From contig NZ_JBLOOT010000005.1 of NCBI RefSeq assembly GCF_049800675.1, forward strand, positions 248,001 to 312,000: DNA of 64,000 nucleotides. Direction: 5' to 3'. This document shows, in pieces, positions 16,971 through 29,201 of the stretch; the first letter of the stretch is position 1, and the number at the start of each line of letters is the position of its first letter. The stretch comes from Cauispirillum nitrogeniifigens. GTDB lineage: Bacteria; Pseudomonadota; Alphaproteobacteria; Rhodospirillales; Rhodospirillaceae. The notes beneath the pieces were generated by a model. That model was not told the origin of the DNA. It ran no database searches and saw only the letters and a list, made by a program, of their open reading frames with translations. The position numbers and the translations under genes are program-made.

Positions 16971-17196
16971 AGCCGAACCTCCCCGATGAGCCTCATGGTC
17001 CGCCTGGGTCGCGCCCGGCGGCCGAAGCCGTCTTTTTAACTTTTTTAGGCGTAAGACCCTACGGCCGATCAGGGATTATGGCAACTCAGACGCAAGTCAT
17101 ACGCCTTGGCGCGAAGGGGCCGTCCCACCTTGCCCGCGGGCCGTGCCGATCCGATAGTAGAGGCCATCCGCCCCCCCCCTTCAGGAGCCCCCGCCC

Positions 17197-17985
17197 ATGC
17201 CCGCCTCCGGCCGCGCCCGCGAAGTCCGCGCCTGCGTCATCGTCATCGGCAACGAGGTGCTGTCCGGCCGCACCCGCGATGCCAACATCCAGATGCTCGG
17301 CGCCGGACTGGCCGAGGTCGGGGTGCGGCTGACCGAGGCCCGTGTCATCGCCGACGACGTGCCGGTCATCGTCGACACGGTCAACGAGATGCGCGCGCGC
17401 TTCGACTACGTCTTCACCACCGGCGGCATCGGCCCCACCCACGACGACCTGACGGCGCAGGCCATCGCCGCCGCCTTCGGCACCACCCTGGAACGCAACG
17501 CCGAGGCGGTGGCCCGCCTGCAAAGCCACTACGGCACCGGCGACCTGAATGCCGCCCGCCTGAAGATGGCCGACATCCCGCGCGGCGCGACGCTGATCGA
17601 CAACCCGGTCAGCCAGGCGCCGGGCTTCCGCATCGGCAACGTGTTCGTGCTGGCCGGCGTGCCGCGCATCGCCCAGGCCATGTTCGACGGCGTCAGGCAC
17701 GGCCTGGCCGGCGGCCCGCCGGTGGTGTCGCGGGCGACGGCGGCCTACCTCCGCGAGGGCGACCTGGCCGAGCCCCTGGCCGCCATCCAGGCCGGCTTCA
17801 CCGACGTCGACCTGGGCAGCTATCCGTTCGTGCGCGGCGGCCGGCTGGGGGTGAGCATCGTCGGCCGGGGCACCGCCCCCGCCCGCGTCGCCGCCGCCAT
17901 CGCCGCCGTCGAGGACGCCATGCGCGCCCTGGGCACCGAGCCGGACGCCGACGATCCGGTGGGTGGCAACGGGGAGATCCTTTAG
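17197..17985 (+). CDS. CinA/MoaB-type molybdopterin-binding domain protein
   Basis: The 262-residue product starts the domain with ACVIVIGNEVLSGRTRDAN (about 11-29) and continues TTGGIGPTHDDLTAQAIA (about 74-91), the hallmark of the MoCF_biosynth/CinA N-terminal fold. It lacks the C-terminal nicotinamide-deamidase domain of full CinA, so it is the short form often annotated as competence/damage-inducible protein A. Its actual reaction is uncertain. It stands divergent from the hemerythrin pair. Confidence 0.9.
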   Translation: MPASGRAREVRACVIVIGNEVLSGRTRDANIQMLGAGLAEVGVRLTEARVIADDVPVIVDTVNEMRARFDYVFTTGGIGPTHDDLTAQAIAAAFGTTLERNAEAVARLQSHYGTGDLNAARLKMADIPRGATLIDNPVSQAPGFRIGNVFVLAGVPRIAQAMFDGVRHGLAGGPPVVSRATAAYLREGDLAEPLAAIQAGFTDVDLGSYPFVRGGRLGVSIVGRGTAPARVAAAIAAVEDAMRALGTEPDADDPVGGNGEIL

Positions 17986-18099
17986 GCGCTCTTGACATTG
18001 GTCATGGCGCCCAGGTGCCCGACGATGCATATGGACGGGAGGCCGAACGCCGGGTGCGGGCGGCCCGTTATGCTGGGTAATGACCGCTGCGAGACGCCC

Positions 18100-18348
18100 A
18101 TGCCCCTCAAGAAGCACGAGAAGAACGTCCTCGACTTCCTGTTGACCCACCTGCTGTTCGGCACGATCGGCGGGTTCCTGTTCGGCGTCCTGCTGCTGTG
18201 GGCCGACGTCGGCGGCCTGCGCACGCTGATCAAGGGCAGCGACGACGGCCTGCTGTTCATCATCCTGCTGTTCTTCGGCCTGTTCATCACCTTCGGCAGC
18301 GTCGGCATGGGCATCGGCATCATGAGCCTGGGCGAGGACAAGAATTAG
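18100..18348 (+). CDS. small two-helix membrane protein of unknown function
   Basis: The 82-residue product from ATG 18100 starts MPLKKHEKNVLDFLLTH and has two hydrophobic segments (about 14-36 and 48-73) separated by a charged loop (LRTLIKGSDDG). The frame is open further upstream, but that region has no membrane or conserved character. No family is recognised. It lies between the CinA-like gene and another small ORF on the same strand. Confidence 0.6.
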   Translation: MPLKKHEKNVLDFLLTHLLFGTIGGFLFGVLLLWADVGGLRTLIKGSDDGLLFIILLFFGLFITFGSVGMGIGIMSLGEDKN

Positions 18349-18417
18349 CGGAGGTTGAGCCGGCCGGCGCCGTCCGCTAATCTGGTCGTCTCATTGTCCT
18401 GGGAACCCTGGTACTCC

Positions 18418-18639
18418 ATGGCCGACACCCTTTCCGGCATTGGCTCGTCCCGCTCCTCCTCGCCCGGTGCCGTCAGCGGTGCGGGGCAGCGCAGGGCGGC
18501 GGCGGCGCGCCCGGCGGCTCCTGTCGAGGAGCAGCGCGAGACGCCTTACGAGCCGCCGCAGAAGCACTACGTGCATGTGGAAGGCCGGCGCTTCGACCTG
18601 TCGGCGCCGCGCGGCACCTACCTCAACATCCTGATCTAG
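18418..18639 (+). CDS. small protein of unknown function
   Basis: The 73-residue product from ATG 18418 has a Ser/Ala/Arg-rich first half (GIGSSRSSSPGAVSG) and a more structured end, YVHVEGRRFDLSAPRGTYLN. No family is recognised and there is no signal peptide. It precedes cobA by about 36 bases on the same strand. The good codon bias of its second half supports coding, but the call rests on little. Confidence 0.45.
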   Translation: MADTLSGIGSSRSSSPGAVSGAGQRRAAAARPAAPVEEQRETPYEPPQKHYVHVEGRRFDLSAPRGTYLNILI

Positions 18640-18675
18640 GCGCGGCGCGTGGGCGGGTCTTCCAACGCAACCCCA

Positions 18676-19485
18676 ATGACCACCGCGACCACCCTGGCGC
18701 TGCCCTTCGGCCTGCCGGCCTTTGCTCCCGGCACGGTGTGGCTGGCCGGGGCCGGGCCGGGCGATCCGGGCCTGCTGTCGCTGTTGGCGGCGCATGCCCT
18801 GGGGCAGGCCGACGCCATCGTCTACGACGCTTTGGTCGACGAGCGGGTGCTGGCCCTGGCCGCGCCGGGGGCGGACCTGCACTACATGGGCAAGCGCGGC
18901 GGCGCGCCCAGCCCCAAGCAGGCCGAGATCACCGGCCGCCTGATCGAACTGGCCCGCGCCGGCCGCCGGGTGCTGCGCCTGAAGGGCGGCGATCCGTTCG
19001 TCTTCGGGCGCGGCGCCGAGGAAGCCCTGGCCCTGGCCGAAGCCGGCGTGCCGTTCCGCATCGTGCCGGGCGTCACCGCCGGGGTCGGCGGGCTGGCCTA
19101 CGCCGGCATCCCGACCACGGCGCGCGACACCAACTCCGCCGTCACCTTCATCACCGGCCACGCCGCCGACGGCGCGCTGCCGGCGGGGCTGGACTGGGAC
19201 GCCCTGGCCAAGGGCTCGCCGGTGCTGGTGTTCTACATGGCCCTGCGCCACCTGCCGCAGATCGTCGAGCGGCTGATCGCCGCCGGCCGTGCTCCCGACA
19301 CCCCGGCCGCCGCCGTCGCCAACGCCACCACTCCGGCGCAGAGCGTCGTCACCGCGCCGCTGGCCGGGCTGCCCGCCGCCCTGGCCGCCGCCGGCATGCG
19401 GCCGCCGGCCATCGTGGTGGTGGGCGAGGTGGTCGACCTGCGCGCGGTGATCGCGGCGGGCATGGTCGCCGGGCACGGCGATTGA
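18676..19485 (+). CDS. cobA: uroporphyrinogen-III C-methyltransferase
   Basis: CobA (SUMT) methylates uroporphyrinogen III at C2 and C7 to precorrin-2, the branch to cobalamin and siroheme. The 269-residue product has the SAM-loop VWLAGAGPGDPGLLSLLA (about 20-37), the second signature YMGKRGG...RLKGGDPFVFGRG (near 75-115) and GVTAGVGGLAYAGIPTTAR (near 135-155). It is a single SUMT domain without the CysG dehydrogenase part. ATG 18676 is chosen. A GTG at 18649 would add nine residues. Neither has a clear ribosome site. Confidence 0.95.
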   Translation: MTTATTLALPFGLPAFAPGTVWLAGAGPGDPGLLSLLAAHALGQADAIVYDALVDERVLALAAPGADLHYMGKRGGAPSPKQAEITGRLIELARAGRRVLRLKGGDPFVFGRGAEEALALAEAGVPFRIVPGVTAGVGGLAYAGIPTTARDTNSAVTFITGHAADGALPAGLDWDALAKGSPVLVFYMALRHLPQIVERLIAAGRAPDTPAAAVANATTPAQSVVTAPLAGLPAALAAAGMRPPAIVVVGEVVDLRAVIAAGMVAGHGD

Positions 19486-19559
19486 CAATTCACAGTGACC
19501 GGCCGCCGGGCCTGTCGTAGGGTGCGGCCCGCACCCGCCCAGGATGAGGGAACACGCCC

Positions 19560-20342
19560 GTGGACCAGGACTCCGTCCTGCTCGCCTTGATCGCCGCCGG
19601 AGTCAGCCACTGCGCCGACGTGGTGGTGGACCAGGGCAACCTGCTCGTCAGCCTGTTCATGACCGGCCTGATCGGCGGCGTGGCCCACTGCGCGGCCATG
19701 TGCGGTCCCTTCGTGCTGTCACAGGTCGGCGCCCGGCTGGAGGGCGTGCCGGCCAGCCGCATGCGCGAATGGCACCGCCTGGCCGGAGCCGCGCTGCTGC
19801 CCTACCAGCTTGGCCGGCTGACCACCTACAGCCTGCTCGGCGCCGTCGGGGCGAGCCTGGCCGGGCGCCTGGGCGACATCGCCGGGCTGCGCTGGATATC
19901 GGCGGCGCTGCTGGTCTTCGCCGCGCTGTTCTTCCTTGGCCACGCGGTGCCGCGCGTCAGGGCGCTGCTGCCCGGCGCCACCACCGCCACCGCCACCACG
20001 TCCGAAGGCTGGTGGGCGCGGCGGGTCGGGCGAGTCGCCGGACCGCTGTTCGCCGCTCCGGTGGGGTGGCGCGGCTATGCCCTGGGCGTACTGCTGGGCT
20101 TCATCCCCTGCGGCCTGCTCTACGGGGCCCTGGCGGCGGCGGCGTCAACCGGCGATCCTCTGGCCGGGGCCTTCGGCATGGCGGTGTTCGCCCTGGGCAC
20201 CATGCCGACCCTGTTCGGCGTCGGCCTGGCCGGGCATGTCGCCGGCACCCGCTGGCACGGCGTCCTGGCCAAGGGAGCGCCGGTGCTGCTGGTGCTCAAC
20301 GCCGTGGTATTGTCATGGATGGCGGTGAGCCTCATCGCCTGA
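19560..20342 (+). CDS. TauE/SafE-like membrane protein, probable cytochrome oxidase biogenesis factor
   Basis: The 260-residue product has about six membrane segments and the signature GLIGGVAHCAAMCGPFVLS (about 37-55), found in the SafE/CcoS-neighbourhood proteins related to DsbD transmembrane domains. GTG 19560 follows GATGAGGG. It is followed 25 bases later by an SCO1/SenC gene. From this pairing I infer a role in copper or thiol supply to a haem-copper oxidase. Sulfite export, the generic family name, is less likely. Confidence 0.85.
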   Translation: MDQDSVLLALIAAGVSHCADVVVDQGNLLVSLFMTGLIGGVAHCAAMCGPFVLSQVGARLEGVPASRMREWHRLAGAALLPYQLGRLTTYSLLGAVGASLAGRLGDIAGLRWISAALLVFAALFFLGHAVPRVRALLPGATTATATTSEGWWARRVGRVAGPLFAAPVGWRGYALGVLLGFIPCGLLYGALAAAASTGDPLAGAFGMAVFALGTMPTLFGVGLAGHVAGTRWHGVLAKGAPVLLVLNAVVLSWMAVSLIA

Positions 20343-20367
20343 CCCGGAACGGCACAAGGAGTTTCCC

Positions 20368-20979
20368 ATGCGCTGGCTCAAGACCGTCGCCATCGTCCTG
20401 GTCGTGGGGCTGGTCGCCCTGGGCGGCCGCTATCTGCTGCTGGCCCCGTCGGACATGACCGCCGGCGTCGGGACATCGGGGGCGGCGGCCATCGGCGGCC
20501 CCTTCGAGTTGGTCGACGGCGCCAGCGGCAAGACGGTCACGGCCGAGGACTTCAAGGGCCGCTACATGCTGGTGTACTTCGGCTACACCTTCTGCCCCGA
20601 CGTCTGCCCCAGCGCCCTGTCCACCGTCGGCCAGGCCCTGGACATGCTGCCGCCGGCCACCGCCGCGCGCATCGAGCCGGTGTTCATCACCGTCGATCCC
20701 GAACGCGACACGCCCGAGGTCGTCGGCGAGTACGTCAGCCACTTCCACCCGCGCCTGCGCGGCCTGTCGGGCTCCGTCGAGCAGGTGCGGGCGGTGACCA
20801 AGGCCTACCGCGTCTACGCCGCCAAGGCCGACCAGGACGACAAGGACCCGACCAGCTACCTCATGGACCATTCCGCCATCGCCTATGTGATGGGGCCGGA
20901 CGGCGCCTTCCTCACCCACCTGTCGCACGGCGTGACGGCCGAGCAGGTGGCCGGCATCCTCGCCAAGCACGTCCAGTAA
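20368..20979 (+). CDS. SCO1/SenC family copper chaperone
   Basis: SCO proteins insert copper into the CuA centre of cytochrome oxidase. The 203-residue product has an N-terminal membrane anchor (about 4-28) and a thioredoxin fold with FGYTFCPDVCPSALS (CxxxC near 74-78) and the third copper ligand His in YLMDHSAIAYVM (near 169). ATG 20368 follows AAGGAG. It sits directly after the TauE/SafE-like gene, supporting a joint role in oxidase maturation. Confidence 0.95.
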   Translation: MRWLKTVAIVLVVGLVALGGRYLLLAPSDMTAGVGTSGAAAIGGPFELVDGASGKTVTAEDFKGRYMLVYFGYTFCPDVCPSALSTVGQALDMLPPATAARIEPVFITVDPERDTPEVVGEYVSHFHPRLRGLSGSVEQVRAVTKAYRVYAAKADQDDKDPTSYLMDHSAIAYVMGPDGAFLTHLSHGVTAEQVAGILAKHVQ

Positions 20980-21031
20980 GGACGGCAAGGCATCTTCGGG
21001 CGTAAGCCGAAGGCGTTCGATGCTGCACCGC

Positions 21032-21060
21032 ACCCTCGGGGCGTTGTTTTTCCCGAGGGT
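21032..21060. terminator. perfect inverted repeat downstream of the SCO1 gene
   Basis: ACCCTCGGG (21032-21040) and CCCGAGGGT (21052-21060) enclose an 11-base T-rich loop. There is no T-tract after the right arm, so this is a terminator candidate of uncertain type or a protein-binding site. Confidence 0.5.
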
Positions 21061-21145
21061 ATCTCATCAACGAAATCAGGTATTTGCGCCGCCCGCCCCG
21101 GTACCCGGTGCTTTCGTCCTATGGCCGCCGCGAAGATTCGTATTG

Positions 21146-21175
21146 CTCCGCAACTTTGTTTATGACAAAACGGAG
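21146..21175. promoter_or_regulatory. nested inverted repeat upstream of phaZ
   Basis: CTCCG (21146-21150) and CGGAG (21171-21175) enclose TTTGT (21155-21159) and ACAAA (21165-21169), in a patch that is AT-rich compared with its surroundings. It lies about 100 bases before phaZ, where an operator or promoter would be expected. It does not match the CTGC-GCAG PhaR motif. Confidence 0.3.
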
Positions 21176-21273
21176 TACATGAAACATTCTTTCGTGGTAG
21201 CCCGACTTCGGGGGTTCTGGGTCGTTCCAGGACGGTCGGCTACGTGACGCACTGGTGGGAGGGTGACCAACGA

Positions 21274-22518
21274 ATGCTTTACCAGCTTCATGAGTTTCAG
21301 CACGCCGCCTTGAGCCCGATGCGCTTCGTCGCGCAGACGATGCACAACGTGCTGTCCAATCCGTGGTTGCCCATCGCCTACACGCACACCGGCCGCACCC
21401 TGGCCGCCAGCGCCGAGCTGTTCGAGCGCATCACCCGACAGTACCCCAAGCCGCCCTTTGGCCTGCCCACCACCACCGTCGACGGCCGCGAGGTCGCGGT
21501 GACCGAGCGGATCGTCAAGAGCCTGCCGTTCTGCGACCTGCTGCACTTCGAGCGCGACGTCCCGCCGGGCCGCGATGATCCCAAGATCCTGGTCGTGGCG
21601 CCCATGTCGGGCCACTACGCCACGCTGCTGCGCGGCACGGTCGAGGCGCTGATGCCCGACCACGACGTCTACATCACCGACTGGGTCAACGCCCGCGAGG
21701 TGTCGCTGGCCGACGGCGCCTTCCACTTCGCCGACTATGTCGACACCGTGCGCGCCTTCCTCACCCACCTGGGGCCGGACACCCACGTCATGGCCGTGTG
21801 CCAGCCGGCGGTGCCGGTGATGGCCGCCGTGTCGCTGATGTCGGAGGACAACGACCCCAACCGGCCGCGCTCCATCATCCTGATGGGCGGCCCCATCGAC
21901 ACCCGCCGCAACCCGACCGAGGTCAACCGCTTCGCCGCCGAACACGACATGAAGTGGTTCGAGGGCAAGGTCATCCACATGGTCCCGGCCATGTACGAAG
22001 GGCGCGGCCGGCTGGTCTATCCGGGCTTCCTCCAGTTGTCGGGCTTCATGTCCATGAACATGGACCGCCATGTGAACGCCCACCTGCACTACTACCGCCA
22101 TCTCATCCGCGGCGACGGCGACTCGGCGGAGAAGCACCGCGAGTTCTATGACGAGTACCTCAGCGTCATGGACCTGCCGGCGGAGTTCTACCTGGAAACC
22201 ATCCGCGACGTGTTCAAGGAACACGCCCTGCCCAACGGCACCATGATGGTGCGCGGCCGGCGCGTCGATCCGGGTGCCATCACCGACGTCGCGCTGATGA
22301 CGGTCGAGGGCGAGAAGGACGACATCACCGGCGCCGGGCAGACCATCGCGGCGCACGACCTGTGCAAAAACCTGCCGCAGGCCTTGCACAAGCATCACCT
22401 CCAGCCCAAAGTGGGGCACTACGGCATTTTCAACGGGCGCCGCTGGCGCGAGGAAATCCTGCCCCATGTCCGCGACTTCATCCGCAGCCACGAAAGGCGC
22501 GCCGAAAAGGCCGCCTGA
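21274..22518 (+). CDS. phaZ: intracellular polyhydroxyalkanoate depolymerase
   Basis: PhaZ mobilises intracellular PHB granules to hydroxybutyrate. The 414-residue product starts MLYQLHEFQHAALSPMRF, the typical start of alphaproteobacterial intracellular PhaZ, and carries VAPMSGHYATLLRGTVE (near 110) and the lipase-like box VCQPAVPVMAAVS with catalytic Cys near 175. The C-terminal region EGEKDDITGAGQT and KVGHYGIFNGRRWR supplies the probable Asp and His. ATG 21274 follows GGGAGGGTG. The gene overlaps the next one by 53 bases. Confidence 0.95.
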   Translation: MLYQLHEFQHAALSPMRFVAQTMHNVLSNPWLPIAYTHTGRTLAASAELFERITRQYPKPPFGLPTTTVDGREVAVTERIVKSLPFCDLLHFERDVPPGRDDPKILVVAPMSGHYATLLRGTVEALMPDHDVYITDWVNAREVSLADGAFHFADYVDTVRAFLTHLGPDTHVMAVCQPAVPVMAAVSLMSEDNDPNRPRSIILMGGPIDTRRNPTEVNRFAAEHDMKWFEGKVIHMVPAMYEGRGRLVYPGFLQLSGFMSMNMDRHVNAHLHYYRHLIRGDGDSAEKHREFYDEYLSVMDLPAEFYLETIRDVFKEHALPNGTMMVRGRRVDPGAITDVALMTVEGEKDDITGAGQTIAAHDLCKNLPQALHKHHLQPKVGHYGIFNGRRWREEILPHVRDFIRSHERRAEKAA

Positions 22519-22966
22519 GGACACTCCGTTCTGGAAGACCACTGCTCTGGAGGACATGTCCCCGGAGCAGTGGGAATCCCTGTGCGACGGCTGCGGCAAG
22601 TGCTGCCTGCACAAGATCCAGGACGAGGAGGACGACGGCTCCCTCGGCCCCATCCAGCATACCTCGGTGGCCTGCCGCCTGCTGGACCTGGGCACCTGCC
22701 AGTGCTCCGACTATGCCAACCGCTGGGACTTCGTGCCCGACTGCGTGCAGCTCTATGCCGGCGCCATCGCGCGCACGCCGTGGCTGCCGCCGACCTGCGC
22801 CTATCGCCTGGTGCACGAGGGCAAGGACCTGGAGTGGTGGCATCCGCTGGTGTCGGGCGACCCCGACACGGTCCATCAGGCCGGCGTGTCGGTGCGCGGC
22901 CGCGCGGTGTCCGAACGCAAGGCCGGGCCGCTGGACCACTATCTGGTGGACTGGCCGGACCTGTAG
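22466..22966 (+). CDS. YcgN-like protein (UPF0260), zinc/iron cysteine-cluster family
   Basis: The 166-residue product has the motif LCDGCGKCCLHKI (about 39-51) and TCQCSDYANRW (near 77), the CxxCxxCC arrangement of the YkgJ/YcgN group, followed by CAYRLVHEGKDLEWWHPLVSG. E. coli YcgN begins with a similar FWK..TLEEMS..EWESLC stretch, so the start must lie before 22510. ATG 22466, inside the phaZ end, is the only reasonable choice. The function is unknown. It is probably a metal-binding cytosolic protein. Confidence 0.88.
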   Translation: MSATSSAATKGAPKRPPEDTPFWKTTALEDMSPEQWESLCDGCGKCCLHKIQDEEDDGSLGPIQHTSVACRLLDLGTCQCSDYANRWDFVPDCVQLYAGAIARTPWLPPTCAYRLVHEGKDLEWWHPLVSGDPDTVHQAGVSVRGRAVSERKAGPLDHYLVDWPDL

Positions 22967-22970
22967 GCCC

Positions 22971-23705
22971 ATGAGCCTGCTGTCCCGTCTCCTCCGCCCC
23001 GCTCCGCCGCCGCCCACGGAGGCCACCGTCACCGTCGACGGGCGCGTCCTGCCCGTGTTGCTGAAGGTGGCGGCCAACACCCGGCGCCTGAGCCTGCGTT
23101 TCGACGCCAAGGAGGACCGGCTGGTGGTGGTGCGGCCCAAGGGCGTGCCGGCGCGCGAGGCCATGGCCTTCGTCGCCGCGCGCCACGACTGGATTCGCGC
23201 CCGCCTCGCCGCCGTGCCGCCGCGCGTGCCGTTTGCCGACGGCGTGGCGATCCCGCTGCTGGGCGAACCGCATCTCATCCGCCACCGTCCCGATGCCCGC
23301 CGCGGCGTGTGGGCGGAGGCCGGGGAGATCGGCGTGTCGGGCCTGCCCGAGCACCTGCCGCGCCGCCTGGAGGACTGGCTGAAGGCTCGCGCCCGTGCCG
23401 AGATCACGCCGCGCGCCCATGCCCTGGCCGCGACGGTGAGCCGCCCGCTGGGCCGCATCTCCCTGCGTGACGGCCGCACGCGGTGGGGCAGTTGCACGGC
23501 CAAAGGCGACCTGTCGTTCTCCTGGCGGTTGGTGCTGGCGCCCGAGGCGGTGCTCCACTACGTCGTCGCCCACGAGGTCGCCCATCTGGTCGAACTCAAC
23601 CACTCCCACCGCTTCTGGGGCGTCGTGCGCGACATCGCCGGGGACACCACGGCGGCGCAGAGGTGGCTCAAGGACAACGGCACCCGCCTGCACCGCTACG
23701 GCTGA
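22971..23705 (+). CDS. YgjP-like (DUF45/SprT-related) zinc metallopeptidase
   Basis: The 244-residue product ends in the metallopeptidase core: RTRWGSCTAKGDLSFSWRL (about 165-183), the zinc motif HEVAHLVELNHSHRFW (about 203-218) with HExxH and a third His, and a short tail. This is the YgjP/WLM family. It starts four bases after the YcgN-like stop, so the two are likely co-translated. The substrate is unknown. Confidence 0.9.
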   Translation: MSLLSRLLRPAPPPPTEATVTVDGRVLPVLLKVAANTRRLSLRFDAKEDRLVVVRPKGVPAREAMAFVAARHDWIRARLAAVPPRVPFADGVAIPLLGEPHLIRHRPDARRGVWAEAGEIGVSGLPEHLPRRLEDWLKARARAEITPRAHALAATVSRPLGRISLRDGRTRWGSCTAKGDLSFSWRLVLAPEAVLHYVVAHEVAHLVELNHSHRFWGVVRDIAGDTTAAQRWLKDNGTRLHRYG

Positions 23706-24976
23706 GGGCTGGAACTGACGGCGCCGATGGCGTAAGGGACTCTGGACCCGCGGCGCGCGGGCGCCTAAGATAGTTTCATTCGCAACCAATACGCCGTTCA
23801 GGAACCTCCCTCCATGCGCCAAAGGCCCGATCCCCGGTCGCTGCCGGTCGCCGTCCTGCTGACCGCGCTGGTCGCCTTCGGCCCCATCTCCACCGACCTG
23901 TACCTGCCGTCGCTGCCCGACATGACGCGCGCCTTCGGCACCAGCGTGTCGCAGGTGCAGCTGACGCTGTCGATGTTCACGGTGGGGTTCGCCTGCGGCA
24001 TGCTGGTCTACGGCCCGCTGTCCGACCGTTTCGGGCGGCGCCCGGTGCTGATCGGCGGCGTGGTGCTCTATACCGTGGCCTCCCTGGTGTGCCTGTTCGC
24101 CACCACCATCGAATGGCTGATCGCCGCCCGCTTCGTGCAGGCCCTGGGCGCCTGCGCCGGGCCGGTGCTGGCGCGCGCCGTGGTGCGCGACGTCTACAGC
24201 CGCGAGGAAGGGGCGCGCATGATGTCCTACATGGCCTCGGCCATGACCCTGGCCCCGGCCATCGGGCCGATCCTCGGCGGCTGGCTGCACTCGGCCTTCG
24301 GCTGGCAGTCCAACTTCGTGGCCCTGGCGGTGTTCGGGCTGGGTGTGGCCGGCGCCACCTGGTGGATGCTGAGCGAAACCAACGCCCACCGCGACAGCCA
24401 GGCCCTGCAACCGTCGCGGCTGGTGCGCAACTACCTGTCGCTGTTCGGCTCGCGGCTGTTCATGGGCTACACCCTGACGGTGGGCTTCGCCTTCGCCGGC
24501 CTGTTCAGCTTCATCTCCGGCAGTTCGTTCGTGGTCATCGACGTGCTGGGGGTGAGCCCGGCCAACTTCGGCTTCGTCTTCCTGTGCGTGGTCTTCGGCT
24601 ACATGAGCGGCGCCTTCCTGGCCGCCCGCCTGACCATGCGCCTGGGCATCGACCGCGTGCTGCTGCTGGGCACCAGCCTGGCGACGGCCGTCGGCGGCAT
24701 CCTCGCCGCCCTGGCCCTGTCGGGGGTGCAGGAGATCGCCGCCGTGGTGGCGCCGCTGACGGTGTACTTCTTCGCCTGTGCCATGGTCATCCCCAACGGC
24801 ACCGCCGGGGCAATCGGCCCGTTCCCGACCAAGGCCGGGGCGGTGTCGGCGCTGCTCGGCTTCCTGCAAATGGGCATGGGCGCCACCGCCGGCGCCCTGG
24901 TCGGCCTGCTGCACAACGGCACCACCATGCCCATGGCGGTGATCATCGCCGTGTGCGGAGCGCTGTCCCTGGCCGC

Positions 24977-27674
<2,698 letters not shown>

Positions 27675-27682
<8 letters not shown>

Positions 27683-29024
27683 CGGCCTTCTCCTGCGGCT
27701 CCTGGGCCGCCCAGTGGCCGCCCCAGTGGTCATACAGCCCTTGCAGGAAGGCCATCCACTCCGAACGCGGCAGGTAGCCGGGGAACGGCACCGGCCGCAC
27801 CGGGCGGCCCGACGACCACACGATGTCGAAGTTGCCGTCGGTGCGCGCCCGGCCGATCAGCACCGTGCGCCAGGTGTGCTGGGTGCCGGGGTCGATGTAG
27901 ATGATGCCCGACGGCGCGGTCATGCTCTGGCCCATCAGGAACGGCTGGTAGTCGCGGAAGCGCGGGCTGCCGGCTTCGGCCACCGCCTTGGCCCACAGGT
28001 GGACGCCGAAGTAGGCGGCTTCCATCGGCGCGGTGGTCACGCCGCGTTCCCCGAAGCGCGCCTTGAAGCCGCTGACGAAGCGCTGGTTCTCCGGCGTGTC
28101 GATGCTCTGGAAGTAGTTGCGGGCCGCGTAGTCGCCGGCCACCAGATGCGGGCCGATGGCCTGCACCTCGGCCTCGGCCAGGGAGAAGGACATCACCGGC
28201 GTGTCGGCAGGGGTGATGCCCGCCGCCCGCAGTTGGCGGTAGAAGGCGATGTTGGAATCGCCGTTGATGGTGTTGAACACCACGTCGGGCCGGGCCGCCG
28301 CGATGGCGGCGATGATGGCCGAGAAGTCGCGTCCGCCCAGCGGGGCATAGGCCTCGCCGACGATCTCCCCGCCCAGCGCGCGGACCTGGGTGCGGATGAG
28401 CGCGTTGGCGGTGCGCGGGAAGATGTAGTCCGACCCGACCAGGAAGATGCGCCGGCCCAGGTTGTCCAGCGACCACTTGGTGCCCGGAATGATCTGCTGG
28501 TTGGGGGCGGCGCCGGTGTAGAGGATGTTGGGCGACTGCTCCAGCCCTTCGTACTGCACGGGGTAGAACAGCACCTGGCCGTGCGCCTCGAACACCGGCT
28601 TGACGGTCTTGCGACAGGCCGAGGTCCAGCAGCCGAACACCGCCGAGACCTTGTGGTCGACGATCAGCGACTCGGCCTCGCGGGCGAAGGTTTCCCAGTC
28701 GGAGCGGCCATCGACGACGATCGGCTCGACCCGCCGCCCGCCGACGCCGCCGCGCGCGTTGATCTCGCCGATGGCCAGCAGGGTGGCCTCGGCCACCGTG
28801 CGTTCGGACACCGCCATGGTGCCGGTCAGGGAATGCAGCACGCCGACGCGGATGGGCTTGCGGTCGGGCGGGTCCTGGAGGCGCAGCAGGATCGGCGCCG
28901 CCGCCGCCACCGCCAGCCCGATCAGCGCCGCCAGGGCGGCCCCCAGGTAGTAGCGATGCCGCAGGCCGAAAACCCGGTAGCGGTAGTCATCGTCAGGAGG
29001 CGGGCTGTCGGGCGTGGCGGTCAT
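27675..29024 (-). CDS. membrane-anchored urea/amide-type (UrtA/FmdD) substrate-binding protein
   Basis: The 449-residue product starts MTATPDSPPPDDDYRYR, has one membrane helix (about 26-48) and then a type I periplasmic binding fold: IRVGVLHSLTGTMAVSE (about 61-77), AVFGCWTSACRKTVKPVFE (near 130) and LFYPVQYEGLEQSPNILYTG (near 158), signatures of the UrtA/AmiC/FmdD group. No ABC permease genes are present. Instead the stop overlaps the start of the hybrid kinase, so I infer a ligand-binding co-receptor for that kinase, analogous to TorT with TorS. The retained anchor is unusual for a transport binding protein. Confidence 0.9.
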
Positions 29025-29201
29025 GGGGCGTCCCGGCGGGAGGGGTTCGTGCCCATGGGCAAGCAAGGGCCGCGCCAGGGGGCCCTGCTGCCGGATGGGA
29101 CGCCGTCCCGGACACCGCCGCGCGTCCTGGCCGTTGATCTTTGCCCACGGCGCAGGCAGCCTGTGCCCGATACGGCGCCTGTGCAGTCCGGCCATGCGAA
29201 A

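Noticed and set aside
16971..17196. FNR/CRP-type site in front of the hemerythrin genes
   Set aside because: No TTGAT-N4-ATCAA-like or TGTGA-like palindrome is present. Only a weak TTGCCA-N17-TAGGGT pair was seen on the minus strand.
17992..18020. Promoter starting with a perfect TTGACA at 17992
   Set aside because: No acceptable -10 hexamer lies 16-18 bases downstream.
19482..19510. TTGACA overlapping the cobA stop as a promoter for the SafE-like gene
   Set aside because: The expected -10 position reads GCCGGG, so a promoter call is not supported.
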